From Paramacrobiotus metropolitanus (lineage: Eukaryota; Tardigrada; Eutardigrada; Parachela; Macrobiotidae), in the NCBI RefSeq assembly GCF_019649055.1, contig NW_026570303.1, forward strand, positions 186,001 through 250,000: DNA of 64,000 nucleotides, written 5' to 3'. This document shows positions 51,272 to 62,481 of this stretch, one piece after another. The notes under the pieces are model-generated. The model was given only the letters and a program-made list of their open reading frames with translations. It did no database searches and was not told where the DNA came from. Every line of letters begins with the position of its first letter. Position 1 is the first letter of the stretch. A program made the translations under genes and the position numbers.

Positions 51272-52059
51272 CTACTTTTTCTCCTTTCCTTTCTCCTTTC
51301 TCTTCGCAAGAATTTCCTTCAAGTTCGTCACGGGATCCGGATACATTTCCTCCATCTGCTGACTGGGCACCATGTACGACGGCATCAGCTCGGCATCCCC
51401 GAGGCGGTTGACGTAGTCGTAGAAGACCAGATCCTCCTCGTCCTCGTCGGCGCCGTACAGCGTCAGGATCCCGGCGATGCCCATATCACTGGCGTGTTCT
51501 TCTTCGCCCATCTGACGGCGCGCCTCCACCTCAGGAACCACCTTCTGTCCTACAACCCAACATTCCGCATAATATCTCGGCGCATTCGGAAAGAAATCTA
51601 TTCAACCACGGACCAACCTTTGGTCTTTGAAGGTTTGGGTGCGGTGGGTCGGGGAGGCTTCGCTGCAGTCGCTACAGTGTCTTCACTATCGTCTGCAAAT
51701 CAAAAAATTCAAAATAACCTTCACAACACGCATCACACATCGACAACTCATCGAAACCCATGCAGTTTCTGGTAGTAGTGTAAACTGTAAACAATGTTTT
51801 TTCACAAAACTTGGTTGTACTCAGTACTGGAACACTGTACAGTCGCTGCTGGTTATTATTTATAGGTATTACGAACCATCCACTACGAGCCTCTCTTCCT
51901 TCGTATTGTACCTGCTCTAGAGTCTAGCTATGTTAATTTCGTCGAATCGTGTTCATACAGGCAGCAGTTAACGCTTTACCGCAAACTGACGCAAAGTAAA
52001 TCAAGCACGGTATTCGTACCTCGGCGCTGTTTCTTGCTCTTAGCTTTGGAGGCGTTCAT
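51272..52059 (-). CDS. Small charged protein of unknown function
   Basis: There are three exons, 52059..52020, 51692..51618 and 51549..51272, all in frame, for 130 aa. The N-terminus is very basic (MNASKAKSKKQRR) and is followed by an acidic/Pro-Lys linker (RPTAPKPSKTKG). The conserved-looking core is GIAGILTLYGADEDEEDLVF with YVNRLGDAELMPSYM, then YPDPVTNLKEILAKRKEK with a lysine-rich end. There is no signal peptide or membrane segment, so it is probably nuclear or cytosolic. The tight splice structure and clean frame argue that it is real. I do not recognise the family. A minus-strand AATAAA (TTTATT near 51009) follows the stop. Confidence 0.65.
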
Positions 52060-54698
52060 TTCTTCGGGAGGACTTTGTAGCAAAAAATCCCACCATAAAC
52101 TCCTGAAAATCCTTTAAAGATTCCAGATAATTCAACGAGCTAAGTAGGTTTGTCGCAGACCAGAAACCCACCAGTGCCCACAAATCAAAATGGCAAAAAG
52201 AGCACTTCAACGCCAGAGGCCCACAAAGTGACAAATGGAAATTACTACCCGCACCAACACCTCCTAATTGAAAATTAACAGAAAACAGGCAGTGTTACTG
52301 GCTGGTACTTAAATTTTTCTTAAATATTCATGGCAATATCCATTCTATGGTCAAACGCTTAAAATATGTAAGCCAGTAAGCGAAACAAAAAAACCGCAGA
52401 AACCTATGGTGTTTTAACGAAGTTCCACACGCGAATCCACATTCCACAACGAAAAAACACGAAGAAACGTGCTGTTTGTGAATATCGGATGGAGACGATA
52501 ACGGAGCATACTGCATCGAGTATTTTGCAGGAAAGACGCGGTCGCTAAATGGTAAAACGTTACCGCATAAACCAATAGGAAAGCAAATAGAGCATATTGT
52601 GCAATTCGATTGGTCCAATTTACTTGGCGTAAATCTTTTATACGAAGTATTTGACTTTCGAAAATACAGGTGACCATGCTCTCCGAGTGGGCTGACAAGT
52701 GAGTTGTGAACGGCATCCATCAGTAATTCAATTCATCGTTTATACAGTACGTATACATACAAAATTAAAGTTAGCAACAACAGCGTTTCAATTAATTTGG
52801 AAACGAAGTTTAGTGATGGAACTAAAAATTAAATTCGAATCTTTAAATTAATTACATTAATTTCCAATCGGACAAATGAATTTAGAGCAAAAAATATTAA
52901 CGATATCGCTGGGTGGACCGGCTGTCACCGGCACCGGCACCGGCACATGATCTATGTACTCGACAACACAGTATTTTACCAGTTTTAACTTTTACCTTCG
53001 TCCTTTCCGGTATAATAAGCACTATGATAATTAATATTAATTATACTGTGGCCGCGATAACCGTTTTGTAGTGGCGACTACATAGTTCGAAGGAAAACTA
53101 AAATTTTTCCACATCCTCTTAATTCCTACCTGCATTATGCATAGAAACATCATACAGAGTACAAGACAATACTATACTATTTGGACATACGGTTGTACCT
53201 ATGCGTTTTTTCTTATTTTGTGTCGTAAATCAATCAAGTATATGATAAGTAAAATCAAATTTTTCAGGTGCATCGCAGCATGCATGCTTAACTGAAACGC
53301 ACGAAAGGAACTTATTAAGCTTTACTATCTGACATGAAAATAGTAATAATGAATGTGCTGTACTTAATCAGCTTATACCCAGTTGCGCGACAAGTTGTAT
53401 CTTATTGAACAACAACAAGCAAAAAGCAAATAGATAAACTATGCACTGTCACAGATTAATTCAAAATTAATTTAGTGGTTTGTTTGTTTATGTATTGTTC
53501 AAGCGTTTGCGCGTCCCGAACACGTAAAACTTACAAGGGTGTTTGGTGCGGCGACCTTGCGTGCATAAATGCATTCAATGTTAATGGTTCACGGTATCCA
53601 CAGAAATGAAATACTAAAGGTAGTTTACTACCACTAATAATATTATTCATGTTCGTTCTGTCGCTCAACCACTACGGAGAATACAAACAGTATGCGCATT
53701 TTGATAATCCGCTTCAGGGTCAGCTTGCATCGATTTAATAAACTCACAAAATTTAACTACACACATATTTGTAATATATGCGCCATGCATGCACGAAGTA
53801 CTCGTATACTGCAGTTGAGTTGCATAGAGTGTACAAAATATGTTTTATATTAATGAATCAAACGCACTGGTGAATGGCAAGACACGTCATCGCAATGAAT
53901 GCAACGAATGCACAACAAAATTAAATTCTACTTATTAAATACTGTTTCGCTCTTAACTAGTCGGTCATCACAACCAGATTATAATAATTATTATGCACTT
54001 TTATGTTTCATAATTTTGAAACCAACGTTAACGTTGTTGGTAATTGATGCATGTAAATTAATAAAGCCTAGAAATTACGTATCAAGGCTCAAGTGCACCT
54101 GATAAACTATTTATTTAGTGCATGCATATAATGTGCAGATATACAGAATTACAATTTATAAGTACGATATTAATTAACCGCCATCAGCGGCATCAAAGGC
54201 AATACAATCTGTAAGACAAACAGCATATACGAAAATTAGGTATGTTGCAGTTGCTTTGTTTGTTTGTCTACATTGTCTAATCCTGATCACATTTTAATTT
54301 ATTGTTGGGCTGGTTAGTGTCATTTCCGCACGTTGAAGGATACAATTATTTTCATGACAATGTACAACAACGACAGTTTCATCACTCTCGAACAATCTTA
54401 ATTTCCTTATGGGTGTTACTTTCCTGTTATTAAACGCACAATACCGTACATTGTGATCGGCTTTAACTTATTATAAAAAAAACCATCGCTAGACCGATTA
54501 AGCATGTCCTAAAAGTGTTATGTAATAAAATATTATGGTAAGCAATTATTCGGTTGTACAATATGCGCAACCATATTCAGAGCAACGGAATTTAATTCGG
54601 AAGGTTGCAAAGCATACGTTTTAATCTAGCTTGCCGCCCGCGGGCAGTTTACGGCGGAAAATGCTGGTAATACGAGCAATTAATGAACAAAGGAGTCT
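52060..54698. other. Gene-free stretch of about 2.6 kb
   Basis: AT-rich DNA. The minus-strand frames at 52328-52720 have no domain or splice partner. A short (CACCGG)n repeat lies at about 52926-52947. Several TACTCGTA motifs occur (for example near 53799). No gene is supported. Confidence 0.4.
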
Positions 54699-54705
54699 TA
54701 TAAAA
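54699..54705 (+). promoter_or_regulatory. TATA box of the CBM14 cuticle gene 1
   Basis: TATAAAA lies 143 bases before the ATG at 54842. A start near GCAGTTGG at about 54735 would leave roughly a 105-base leader. Confidence 0.55.
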
Positions 54706-54841
54706 CCCCGTAGAATACGGTATACACGATATCCAGCGATCCAGTGCAGTTGGTCTTTTTAGTTTTATATAATTCTTCTTGTTCGAACTCACATTGAACG
54801 GATATTAATTTCTCGATCCAATTAATCATACTTGTTACAGG

Positions 54842-57550
54842 ATGAAGTTTTTTGTGGTTCTTTTATTATGCGTGGCAGCGGCTTCTGCCCAAAAGGGCAA
54901 AGCCAAGGCAAAGTCCTCCAGTGTAGCCGGTAAGAAATAAATTTTACTTATTAACAGTTTTTATAAGTATAAAAGTATTGCTACAAAATATTCTCTTTTA
55001 ACATTTTACAAATATTTTTACGTATTTAGACATTAAAAGAACACTAATTTCTTTGATCAGAAATTACTGACACAAAATTTAATATCGTTGCAAACCGGTT
55101 CCGACTAGCTTTGCACTTATTTGAATACGAAGTACAGTAAATCCGCTACAAAGGTTTTTTGTAAGCATTACCGTGATGTTTAATTCTTAACGCCAAACTC
55201 GTCATTAATAGCCTAACCGCACACGTTATGTATTTTTATTAACTGATCAGCCTTATATTAAAGAATATATTCCGTATTAAATTAATATTAAAGAATTTGC
55301 TTTGATTTTTTTCACTGATAGTCAGGCTTTATCATAGATTGACCTTTGTTATATAGCTGGCAAATTCGTCTGGGATCTCCTGAAGCCTGCCCTGAATGCT
55401 GCCGAAGTGCAGGCTCTTCTGGCGCAGAAAGGCGAATCCCAGTGGCCGACACTGGACCAGCTGCCCGCTGATCTCAGCTTTGATTGTGCGTCCAAGAAGC
55501 AGCCGGGTTTCTATGCCGATCAGAAGTACCAGTGTCAAGTTTTCCACCGATGTGATGTCAATGGCAACTTGACAAGTTATCTGTGCGTTAACACCACCGT
55601 GTTCAATCAAATCACGCTGGTGTGCGATTACTGGTTCAACGTGGAGTGCAGCCGGTACGTGAACAACATTACTAACATCGTAATTGTGAATAAACATTTT
55701 TAATTTTTAAAAATAGTAAATAAATAAATAATTTTAAAATAACCTCTGCCGGTTTTTTGCCGTTTCAATTCAAATTGCATAATTGTAATAGATTTCGATT
55801 TAGCAAAATATATGATTAATATAATTTATTCATGAACAAAGCAAATCAACCTGGAACTTTGATTGCAATAATTGTCACGAAGTATTAAAACCAGAATTAT
55901 TAATCAGCCTATTTCAGACTTTTAGAAAAAAATTTGATTGCTGTACGGCTTGCTCTAAATTCTAAACTGGTTTAAACAGCAATCGCTGAAATTGCATAAT
56001 CATCGAACCGTGGTATTTCCACTTAAAAGCTAATATTAATTTCGCACCTGCTGAAGTGCCGAAACCGGTATTGCGCAAAAAACGTAATATTCATTCTCGA
56101 AGGTAATTAATATTTTGTCTAGCCTCTTTCAAACTTAGCAGATACAGCTTGAAGTTCTGTCGAGGGGTGAAAGTGGTTTTTGTCGTCTCGAAAAAATGGA
56201 AACCTTGGCGTTTCCAGCTCGAAAACAGGAAGTGCGCGTTGATATGGTTACACAATCGATTTAATCGTACAGTTATGGCCTATGCTCATTATTACAGTTG
56301 ATACAGTATAGAGGAAAAGTATTCGTGGTATACTGTGCCGGTTTATGACTATCTGCCGGCACATTTTTGCTTTGTCGTAAAATTTCCGTTTGCAAGAGTC
56401 TTCCTGGATCATAAAGATTTCGGTTTTTCCTTGCCGTACTACGATCAAAATATTCAAAAATGTTGAAAGAATGAAATTTAATGAAAGAAAAAAATTATAC
56501 TAAGAAGCATTTTAACAATACTATAGTAATTTCGCGGTGCTCGAACTTAGAAAAATCGAAATAAATTTTCAGCCTAACTATCCTGATAGCGTAATAAATT
56601 TTTAACCATAGGCTGATATTTTTTTCAGCGGTTGAGCCTAAAAAATTTTGAAATTCTTACATACACAGATACACTGTACGGTACAAGGATCTGTATTAAT
56701 ATTGTACTTTATCTGTATGTTATGATTTTACGTCATGTCACAAGTTACTTTAATCGATGATTACAAAAAGTCTTTGTGGGTGATGTTATTTGAAGTATTA
56801 AGAGTGTACCGAGGGTGCAACTGGGTTCTGTACCCAAATAAAAATTTCAACCATGGAAATATATATTGATCCGAATTGTTTAAATACGCCTGTTTGTTGC
56901 TTTGCAGAGCCAGTGAATTCGAAGACTTTGCTAACTCCCGCTTGTACACTGACCAGCCCCTCTTCGACTCTCCCCCCGATGACTATGTGGCCCCGCAATC
57001 TGCCGGCAACGCTGCCGCCGCTGCGTCCGTCAGCAAGAATCTCCCATCCCCCAGCAAGCCCGCTGTCAAGCCAGTTGCCAAACCCTCCCAGCCGACCCCC
57101 AGTAAACCCGCTGCGCAGAAACCGGCCGGTAGTGGTGGTATTAAAGTCGGCGGATCCGCTTCCGTCTCCGCCCAGAGCCGACAGGACGAGGAGAACAGCG
57201 CCTCAGCCAACGCTAACGCCGCCGCTTCCAATGTAGAGGTCACCAGTGCGGCGCCCGCGGAAGAGACGACCGCGACGGCTGCCGAGGAAACCACCGCCGC
57301 TGCGGAAGCGACAACCGCCGCCGCTGCTGAGGAGACCAGCGCGGCTGCCGAAGCGACAACCGCCGCGGCTGCCGAGGAGACGTCCGCGGCTGCGGAAGCG
57401 ACGACTGCCGCGGCTGCTGAGGAAACCAGCGCGGCTGCTGCTGCTGCTGAGGAGACGTCCGCGGCTGCTGAAGCGACAACCGCCGCGGCTGCCGGTGGTG
57501 AAGAGACAACGGCAGCAGCTGAAGATACCACGGCGGCAGCGGCTGCTTAA
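54842..57550 (+). CDS. Secreted chitin-binding (CBM14, peritrophin-A) cuticle protein with Ala-rich tail
   Basis: There are three exons, 54842-54929, 55357-55654 and 56908-57550, joined in frame, for 342 aa. The signal peptide is MKFFVVLLLCVAAASA. One chitin-binding type-2 domain spans about residues 75-128 with six Cys (SFDCASKK, YQCQVFHRCD, SYLCVNTT, LVCDYWF, VECSR) and the aromatic residues used for chitin. After the domain comes EFEDFANSRLY and PLFDSPPDDYVAPQ, the block typical of single-domain cuticular proteins (CPAP1-like). The tail is Ser/Pro/Lys-rich, then Ala/Glu/Thr-rich with a repeating unit EETSAAAEATTAAAA. It should act outside the cell in cuticle or gut lining. Its paralogue lies tail-to-tail at 61017-62386. 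Confidence 0.85.
57290..57545 (+). repeat. 45-bp tandem repeat coding the Ala-rich tail
   Basis: Imperfect repeats of a 45-base unit encode EETSAAAEATTAAAA with small insertions of extra Ala or Gly-Gly. Such units change copy number easily by slippage. Confidence 0.7.
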
Positions 57551-58009
57551 ACTGACCATCCGACGTTAATATAATTAATTTTATACTAACTGTTTGGAAG
57601 GTGATGCCGATTTTGTTTATGTTCACACTGTACGAAATATGTCCATGCATGCAAGTTGTTAATTTTAAATCTGATGGTGATTCGCTTTTGATGGTTTGTG
57701 GAATGCGGAAAGATTACTGCGGGACAGAAGATGGCAGTCACACAAATAATTAAAAAACTTTACGTTAAATTCGCGCAAGTTCACACGCCTGTATACACAC
57801 TTCGAAAGATTTTGTTGATGACCTTTATCATAATTCTGCAGATTTGCATTACATTGAGTAACGAACGTTTTGGCGACAAAATTAATTGTACACTATGTAC
57901 GTACTCTTTGTTTCTCTTTTTAAGTTGCTCTAGGACTGTTTTCTAATAAAACATTAGTTATAACTAATTAAGTAATTAAGTATGTTTAAGTAAGTTTAAG
58001 TAATTAAGT
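57551..58009. other. 3' flank of CBM14 gene 1
   Basis: 3' UTR and flank, ending in short AATTAAGTATGTTTAA direct repeats at about 57965-58025 next to the palindrome. No gene is supported. Confidence 0.4.
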
Positions 58010-58135
58010 ATGTTTAATTAATTAAGTATGTTTATGTACGAGTATATATAATTATGACGACTGGCTAACTAATTAGTTAGCCAGTCGTCATAATTATATA
58101 TACTCGTACATAAACATACTTAATTAATTAAACAT
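58010..58135. repeat. Perfect 126-bp palindrome
   Basis: The two 63-base arms are exact reverse complements with no spacer, centred between 58072 and 58073 at CTAACTAA|TTAGTTAG. I compared every position, and the symmetry ends at 58009/58136. It can form a cruciform or hairpin. It could also be an assembly fold-over artefact. Confidence 0.9.
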
Positions 58136-59824
58136 TGCCACTGTGTAAATATTTATAATGTTGTAATAAATGTGCCGATAAATGATAATTGACTACTTTA
58201 TGTACGATCTTACTTGGCACCTGCCAGAATTATTGTGTTGTAGGTTTGTTCGTTACGACACGTTTTCGTTTTCATAAATAAACAATCACCAAGATATTAA
58301 TCGCACGTTAATGCCATATTGTGTTGTTTATCTGCCACAAGAACACAACAAATTATGGGTTGTATGTGCTGGACAACAGCAATTATCGGATGTGATGACA
58401 CACTCTTCTGTAACATCCGATCGCGTGAAAATAGTTGACCGGCACAAAACTCTGCAGCATAACATGAATTTACGAACATATCCGTCTACCTGTAACCGGC
58501 AATTTTCCATTTGATTAGCGATGATTGTGTCGACAAGATCTGATTATTAACAGCTTTGTCATCGACCTTGTAGAGATTTTATTATTGCACACGCCATTAC
58601 ACTTATATCTTGCCGTAAGGCAGGCAAGAGCAACGAGCAGACGAACAGCACAAAATGTTCGGCAAAAGCAAAACTACGAGTACTGAACATAGCCACTTAA
58701 GAATTACTGCGTGCGCTGCTGTCAAATACTTCAAAATTTTGATAATGATCTCTTTAATAGTTTTGAAAGTTTTTGACAGCTATTGTTCTGCCGCTCGCAA
58801 AGAAGGCGCGTCCTTCGTAATTTTGTACTGTAAGGAATACTAATTGTTGATCTGTAGGGCAGTGCACGTGCGATAGAGAGGTCACAGTACAAAAAGTCTT
58901 CAGTATTAAAATGACCTAGTTGTACAAGTTGTGCAAATTCAAATAGTAGTGCAGTAATTATTGGTTCAGAAGTACCTATAAAATTTTTAACAAGTTCCTG
59001 TTTAGCAGATTAATTATGATCTCTACCCTAGTAAAAAATTGCCTTCTCGAGCCCAAATTTGCCGGCATAATCGGACCAATGGCTTCGCCCGACGGCGCAC
59101 TGCAGTAATTCCGCGATTAATTAATTCCATTGCCCGGGTCTGAGGGCGGGTATGAAGGATACTTACGTACGAGTACATATTATTATAGCACTGGATACGG
59201 AAGGTTTGCTTGTCTCGGTGCGTCATAAACTCATAAGCTGAAAGGCGTAATTAATTAATTACTCCAGCCAGTCAAATTTTCCGGCCGTAGAAAACGATAA
59301 TTAATCTGGACATAATTATTCAGTTAAACTGTATGAAAAAATACTACAGTTTAGAGTACATGATGATCGTAGTGATGTAAACGCTTCATTGCGAAAAAGA
59401 TATCATTCGGTCACCAGTTTACTTGTCCAGGTCCTTGGTCAATTGTCAGCTTAGCAGCAATTTCGGTTGCTACAAATGTAGCTTTTTAAGTGACCACTTT
59501 TTATTGCGCTTGCGGTATTCATATTTCTAGAATCACTAGCACGAACTTCCTGTTTTCGCACCTGCGCCTGAAAATAAAAACCGAAAATTTCCCTATCTAT
59601 GTAAATTACAAATGGCGATATCCCAACGGCCTGTCTTCTCACGTCACCTTCCCCAAAACAATACAGTATTCATACATTATTATATTCCCCCCAGGTTCAG
59701 TTGACAAATGATGGCAAATCAGCCTAAAAAATGCGTTCATGAATAATGCCTACAACTTACAAGGATATAATACTACAACGTACGAGCAATTAGTACTGTG
59801 CTTATAAAGGCTGAATACAATATC
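58136..59824. other. Gene-free stretch
   Basis: AT-rich DNA with only short frames on both strands. TACGAGTA-type motifs occur at about 58677 and 59168. No gene is supported. Confidence 0.4.
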
Positions 59825-60179
59825 TACCGTAAAGTCCGATGTTAACGCCCTGGGCGTTTATTTTTTCGAGAGGCTCGGGAGGGGGCGTTTAAAACCGCAG
59901 GGGGCGTTTATTACGGGGGGCGTCTAATTTTTCAAATGAATAACACGCTCATGATGTGTCAGTTTTAACGAGGTTATTATGTATGAACATCAAAGGAATA
60001 ATTCATAAACCAAGACATTAATTAAAAAATCATGGTTTAAGGGTATGCATTAGCTAAATTAGCAAGATGTACCACTAAGACCGTACCGACAACACACTAA
60101 AAAAGGGCGGCGCCGCAAATTATTAGACGCCCCGGGGCGATAATTTCGGGGGGGCTCGTTAATATCGGATTTTAGAGTA
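59825..60179. mobile_element. G-rich terminal-inverted-repeat element (MITE-like)
   Basis: The left end is TACCGTAAAGTCCGATGTTA. The reverse complement of the right end is TACTCTAAAATCCGATATTA. They agree at most positions and are followed by ACG and C-runs. Next to each end are GGGGGCGTTTATT-type units (59865-59930, 60120-60155). Length is about 355 bp with no coding capacity. A related G-rich unit lies at 16021-16160. Confidence 0.65.
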
Positions 60180-61016
60180 TATTTGAGGTGACGCATAGAT
60201 ACTTGCGCGTTAATGAAAGCATACGTACCCCGCACTTGATACAACCTTGGCACGCAGAATCTTCGAATAAATTAGCACTACTTCTACTGACTGTGGTAGC
60301 ACCATTTTCGAAGCCCAAACGCGGACTCCACCGGCACCCGCAATTTGTTACGTATACAACAGTAACAACACTACGCAGCAGTTTTCCAATAAGCACTAAT
60401 TAAAACGAACTCGAATATTACATATAATTTTGTTATGCAGTTCAAAAGAAAAGAAGTCTTAGAAACAATTTGCGTGCCCATGATTTAATTGCAAACCGTC
60501 ATAAGCGGACCATATTGTCTCTTTTAATGTGTGTATCACCAGCTCATTTATATTACTATTGCAAATTAGTATAAAATGCACTATCATGCATTGGCTTTGT
60601 GGCACGTAAATTTCTTTATTTGGCCTTAACACACGTGTTCGCTACAATATTTTTGAAAATCTATGACAGGATTTTTTTTGCCAGTTTCATGCCGATATTT
60701 CCTCTGACAAAGGCCGCAACTTTAATTCTTCTGCATCAAAATTTTGCGTAGGCATGAAATTTATGCAGAATTTCTTCTGATTCGTAAAATACAGTATCAC
60801 CTTCGCAATTTTTATTAATCACTGCCAAACAAATAAAAACTCTTTCCGTAACCCCGAGACCTTTGCTAAAAGCAACCGCAAGGTAAATACAAGTATCCAT
60901 AGTAGTCTGAATAAATGTGGTCAATTCAGTTAATTTTGCATTAACATGCATACACGCTGGTATTTAAGGTTAACGAACAACAAATGCACTTGCGGAAACC
61001 ATTACTGAATCTGCTT
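60180..61016. other. Gene-free stretch downstream of CBM14 gene 2
   Basis: 3' flank of the minus-strand CBM14 gene. Open frames near 60172-60403 and 60736-60951 are short and unconserved in appearance. No gene is supported. Confidence 0.4.
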
Positions 61017-62386
61017 TTATTCGGCGCTCTCAGCCTGGTCTTGGGCGCTCCCCTGCGCATTGCTAGCTTGGGCATTTCCGTAGCTGCCGGTATTACTGCG
61101 GCCGGCCGCTGTACGGCTCCCGGCACCGGCTTGACCACTGGCCTGCGCTTTGCGTCCCGAGGACTGGGCACTCGCTCCGCCCTGTCCGCCCGCTGCCTTG
61201 GCCTTAGCAGCGACTTGTCCGCCTCCGCTCTTCTGCTGAGCGCCTCCAGTACGGGTCTTCGATCCTTGACCGGCAGCTGCGCCGGCGGAGCCCTGGGCCT
61301 GTGGTGCCACGTAGTCGGCAGGTGGGGTGTCGAAGAGCGGCAGTTCTTCTTGGTAGAGACGACGGTTGGCGAATTCCTCGAATTCTTGCGATCTACAAAA
61401 CAATATTTTTTACTAGTACATTATGTTTATACGGAGCGAGAAGGTGCGCAGACTGCATGCCCAGATCCTAGAAAAACATATTCGTTTTTCGTTGATTGAC
61501 CCCATTATTTAAATTTTGCTTTCTTTGTCCTATGGAAACGCTTTCTTTTTCCTTTCAGTAAAATATTATACTTTATGCTTAATCTTTTAAAAAATTATTT
61601 AAACTCTGCATAAACGCCTGTTAGGTTTATCTTACACATAATTATTACTGAAAAGACTGTATCATCACCTGCATAGCTTTATTTGTTTTATAAAATTAAC
61701 CAAAAAAGCTTTTATTAAAAGCCGCGAAAAAATTTTATGGAATTATTATGGCATGTAATCCTGTGTGCACGCCACATTGCACGCCACTGCACTACGATAT
61801 AGTTCATACATCGTTTTAATTTTGTGGTGCGCTCAGTTCACTACTAATCAGGAATGGGTCAATGCGGCATCTGTGGCATATAATTTTCAAAAAAGCTATT
61901 CGCCCGGACATTGGGGCGCGAAGCCCAATGGCTGTACGCCCGGACATCAGGGCGCGAAAAATGCGAATGCGGCCCCGATGCCCGGGTGAATAGCTACCAC
62001 CTGTAATTGTTCCCTTACCGCGAGCAGTCGACGTTGAACCAGTAATCACAGATCAAGGTGACCTGGTCGAATACTGTGGTATTGTCGCAGATGTAGCTGG
62101 TCATATTCCCGTTGATATCACACCGATGGTACACTTGGCACTGGAACTCCGTATCGGCATAGTAACCCGGCATCTTCTTGGAGTTGCAGTCGAAGCCGCC
62201 CTGCGGAATGGGTACATACGTCGGATACTGACCGTCGGCCTTCTGCGTCAGCATGGCGGCCACCGAAGCGGCATCCATGCGCGGCTTCTGCAGATCCCAG
62301 ACGTAGGGCGGTCCCACCGCGCCCGGATTGGCTCGGGGTGCGCAGTATACGGCCGATAGTAGACCAAGGAACACGATGACCTTCAT
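61017..62386 (-). CDS. Secreted chitin-binding (CBM14) cuticle protein with Gly/Ala/Gln tail
   Basis: There are two exons, 62386..62019 and 61392..61017, joined CG|A in the same phase as the last intron of its paralogue, for 247 aa. The signal peptide starts MKVIVFLGLLSAVYC. One chitin-binding domain with six Cys follows (GFDCNSKK, FQCQVYHRCDINGN, SYICDNTT, LICDYWFNVDCSR), then EFEEFANRRLYQEELPLFDTPP. The tail is rich in Gly, Ala, Gln and Lys and lacks the Glu/Thr repeats of gene 1. The start at 62386 is chosen over the in-frame upstream ATG at 62551 because it begins the signal peptide and lies just after the TATA box. The TAA stop is inside an AATAAA. The first intron of gene 1 is absent here. 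Confidence 0.85.
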
Positions 62387-62472
62387 GGTTAAAGTAACGT
62401 ATATATGCGTTGATAAAAATAAAATTCTTGAAGTGGGATTACTGGCGCTGGATGTGTTATTTGATGCCGGTG

Positions 62473-62481
62473 TTTTATATA
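62473..62481 (-). promoter_or_regulatory. TATA box of CBM14 gene 2
   Basis: TATATAAAA on the minus strand, 87 bases before the chosen ATG at 62386. It places the transcript start near 62445, downstream of the longer open frame's ATG. Confidence 0.6.

Noticed and set aside
52328-52720. Two overlapping minus-strand frames of 100-130 codons
   Set aside because: No recognised domain, overlapping in different frames, no matching splice sites.
56983-57531. Long minus-strand frame over the Ala-rich tail
   Set aside because: It mirrors the low-complexity repeat of the plus-strand CBM14 gene, has no splice structure and is explained by codon bias on the real strand.
57203-57650. Arg/Ser-rich and Pro/Arg/Gln-rich minus-strand frames
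   Set aside because: Same cause: other frames of the repeat-coding exon.
60984-61499. Plus-strand Leu/Gly-rich frame of 171 codons
   Set aside because: Antisense of the last exon of CBM14 gene 2.
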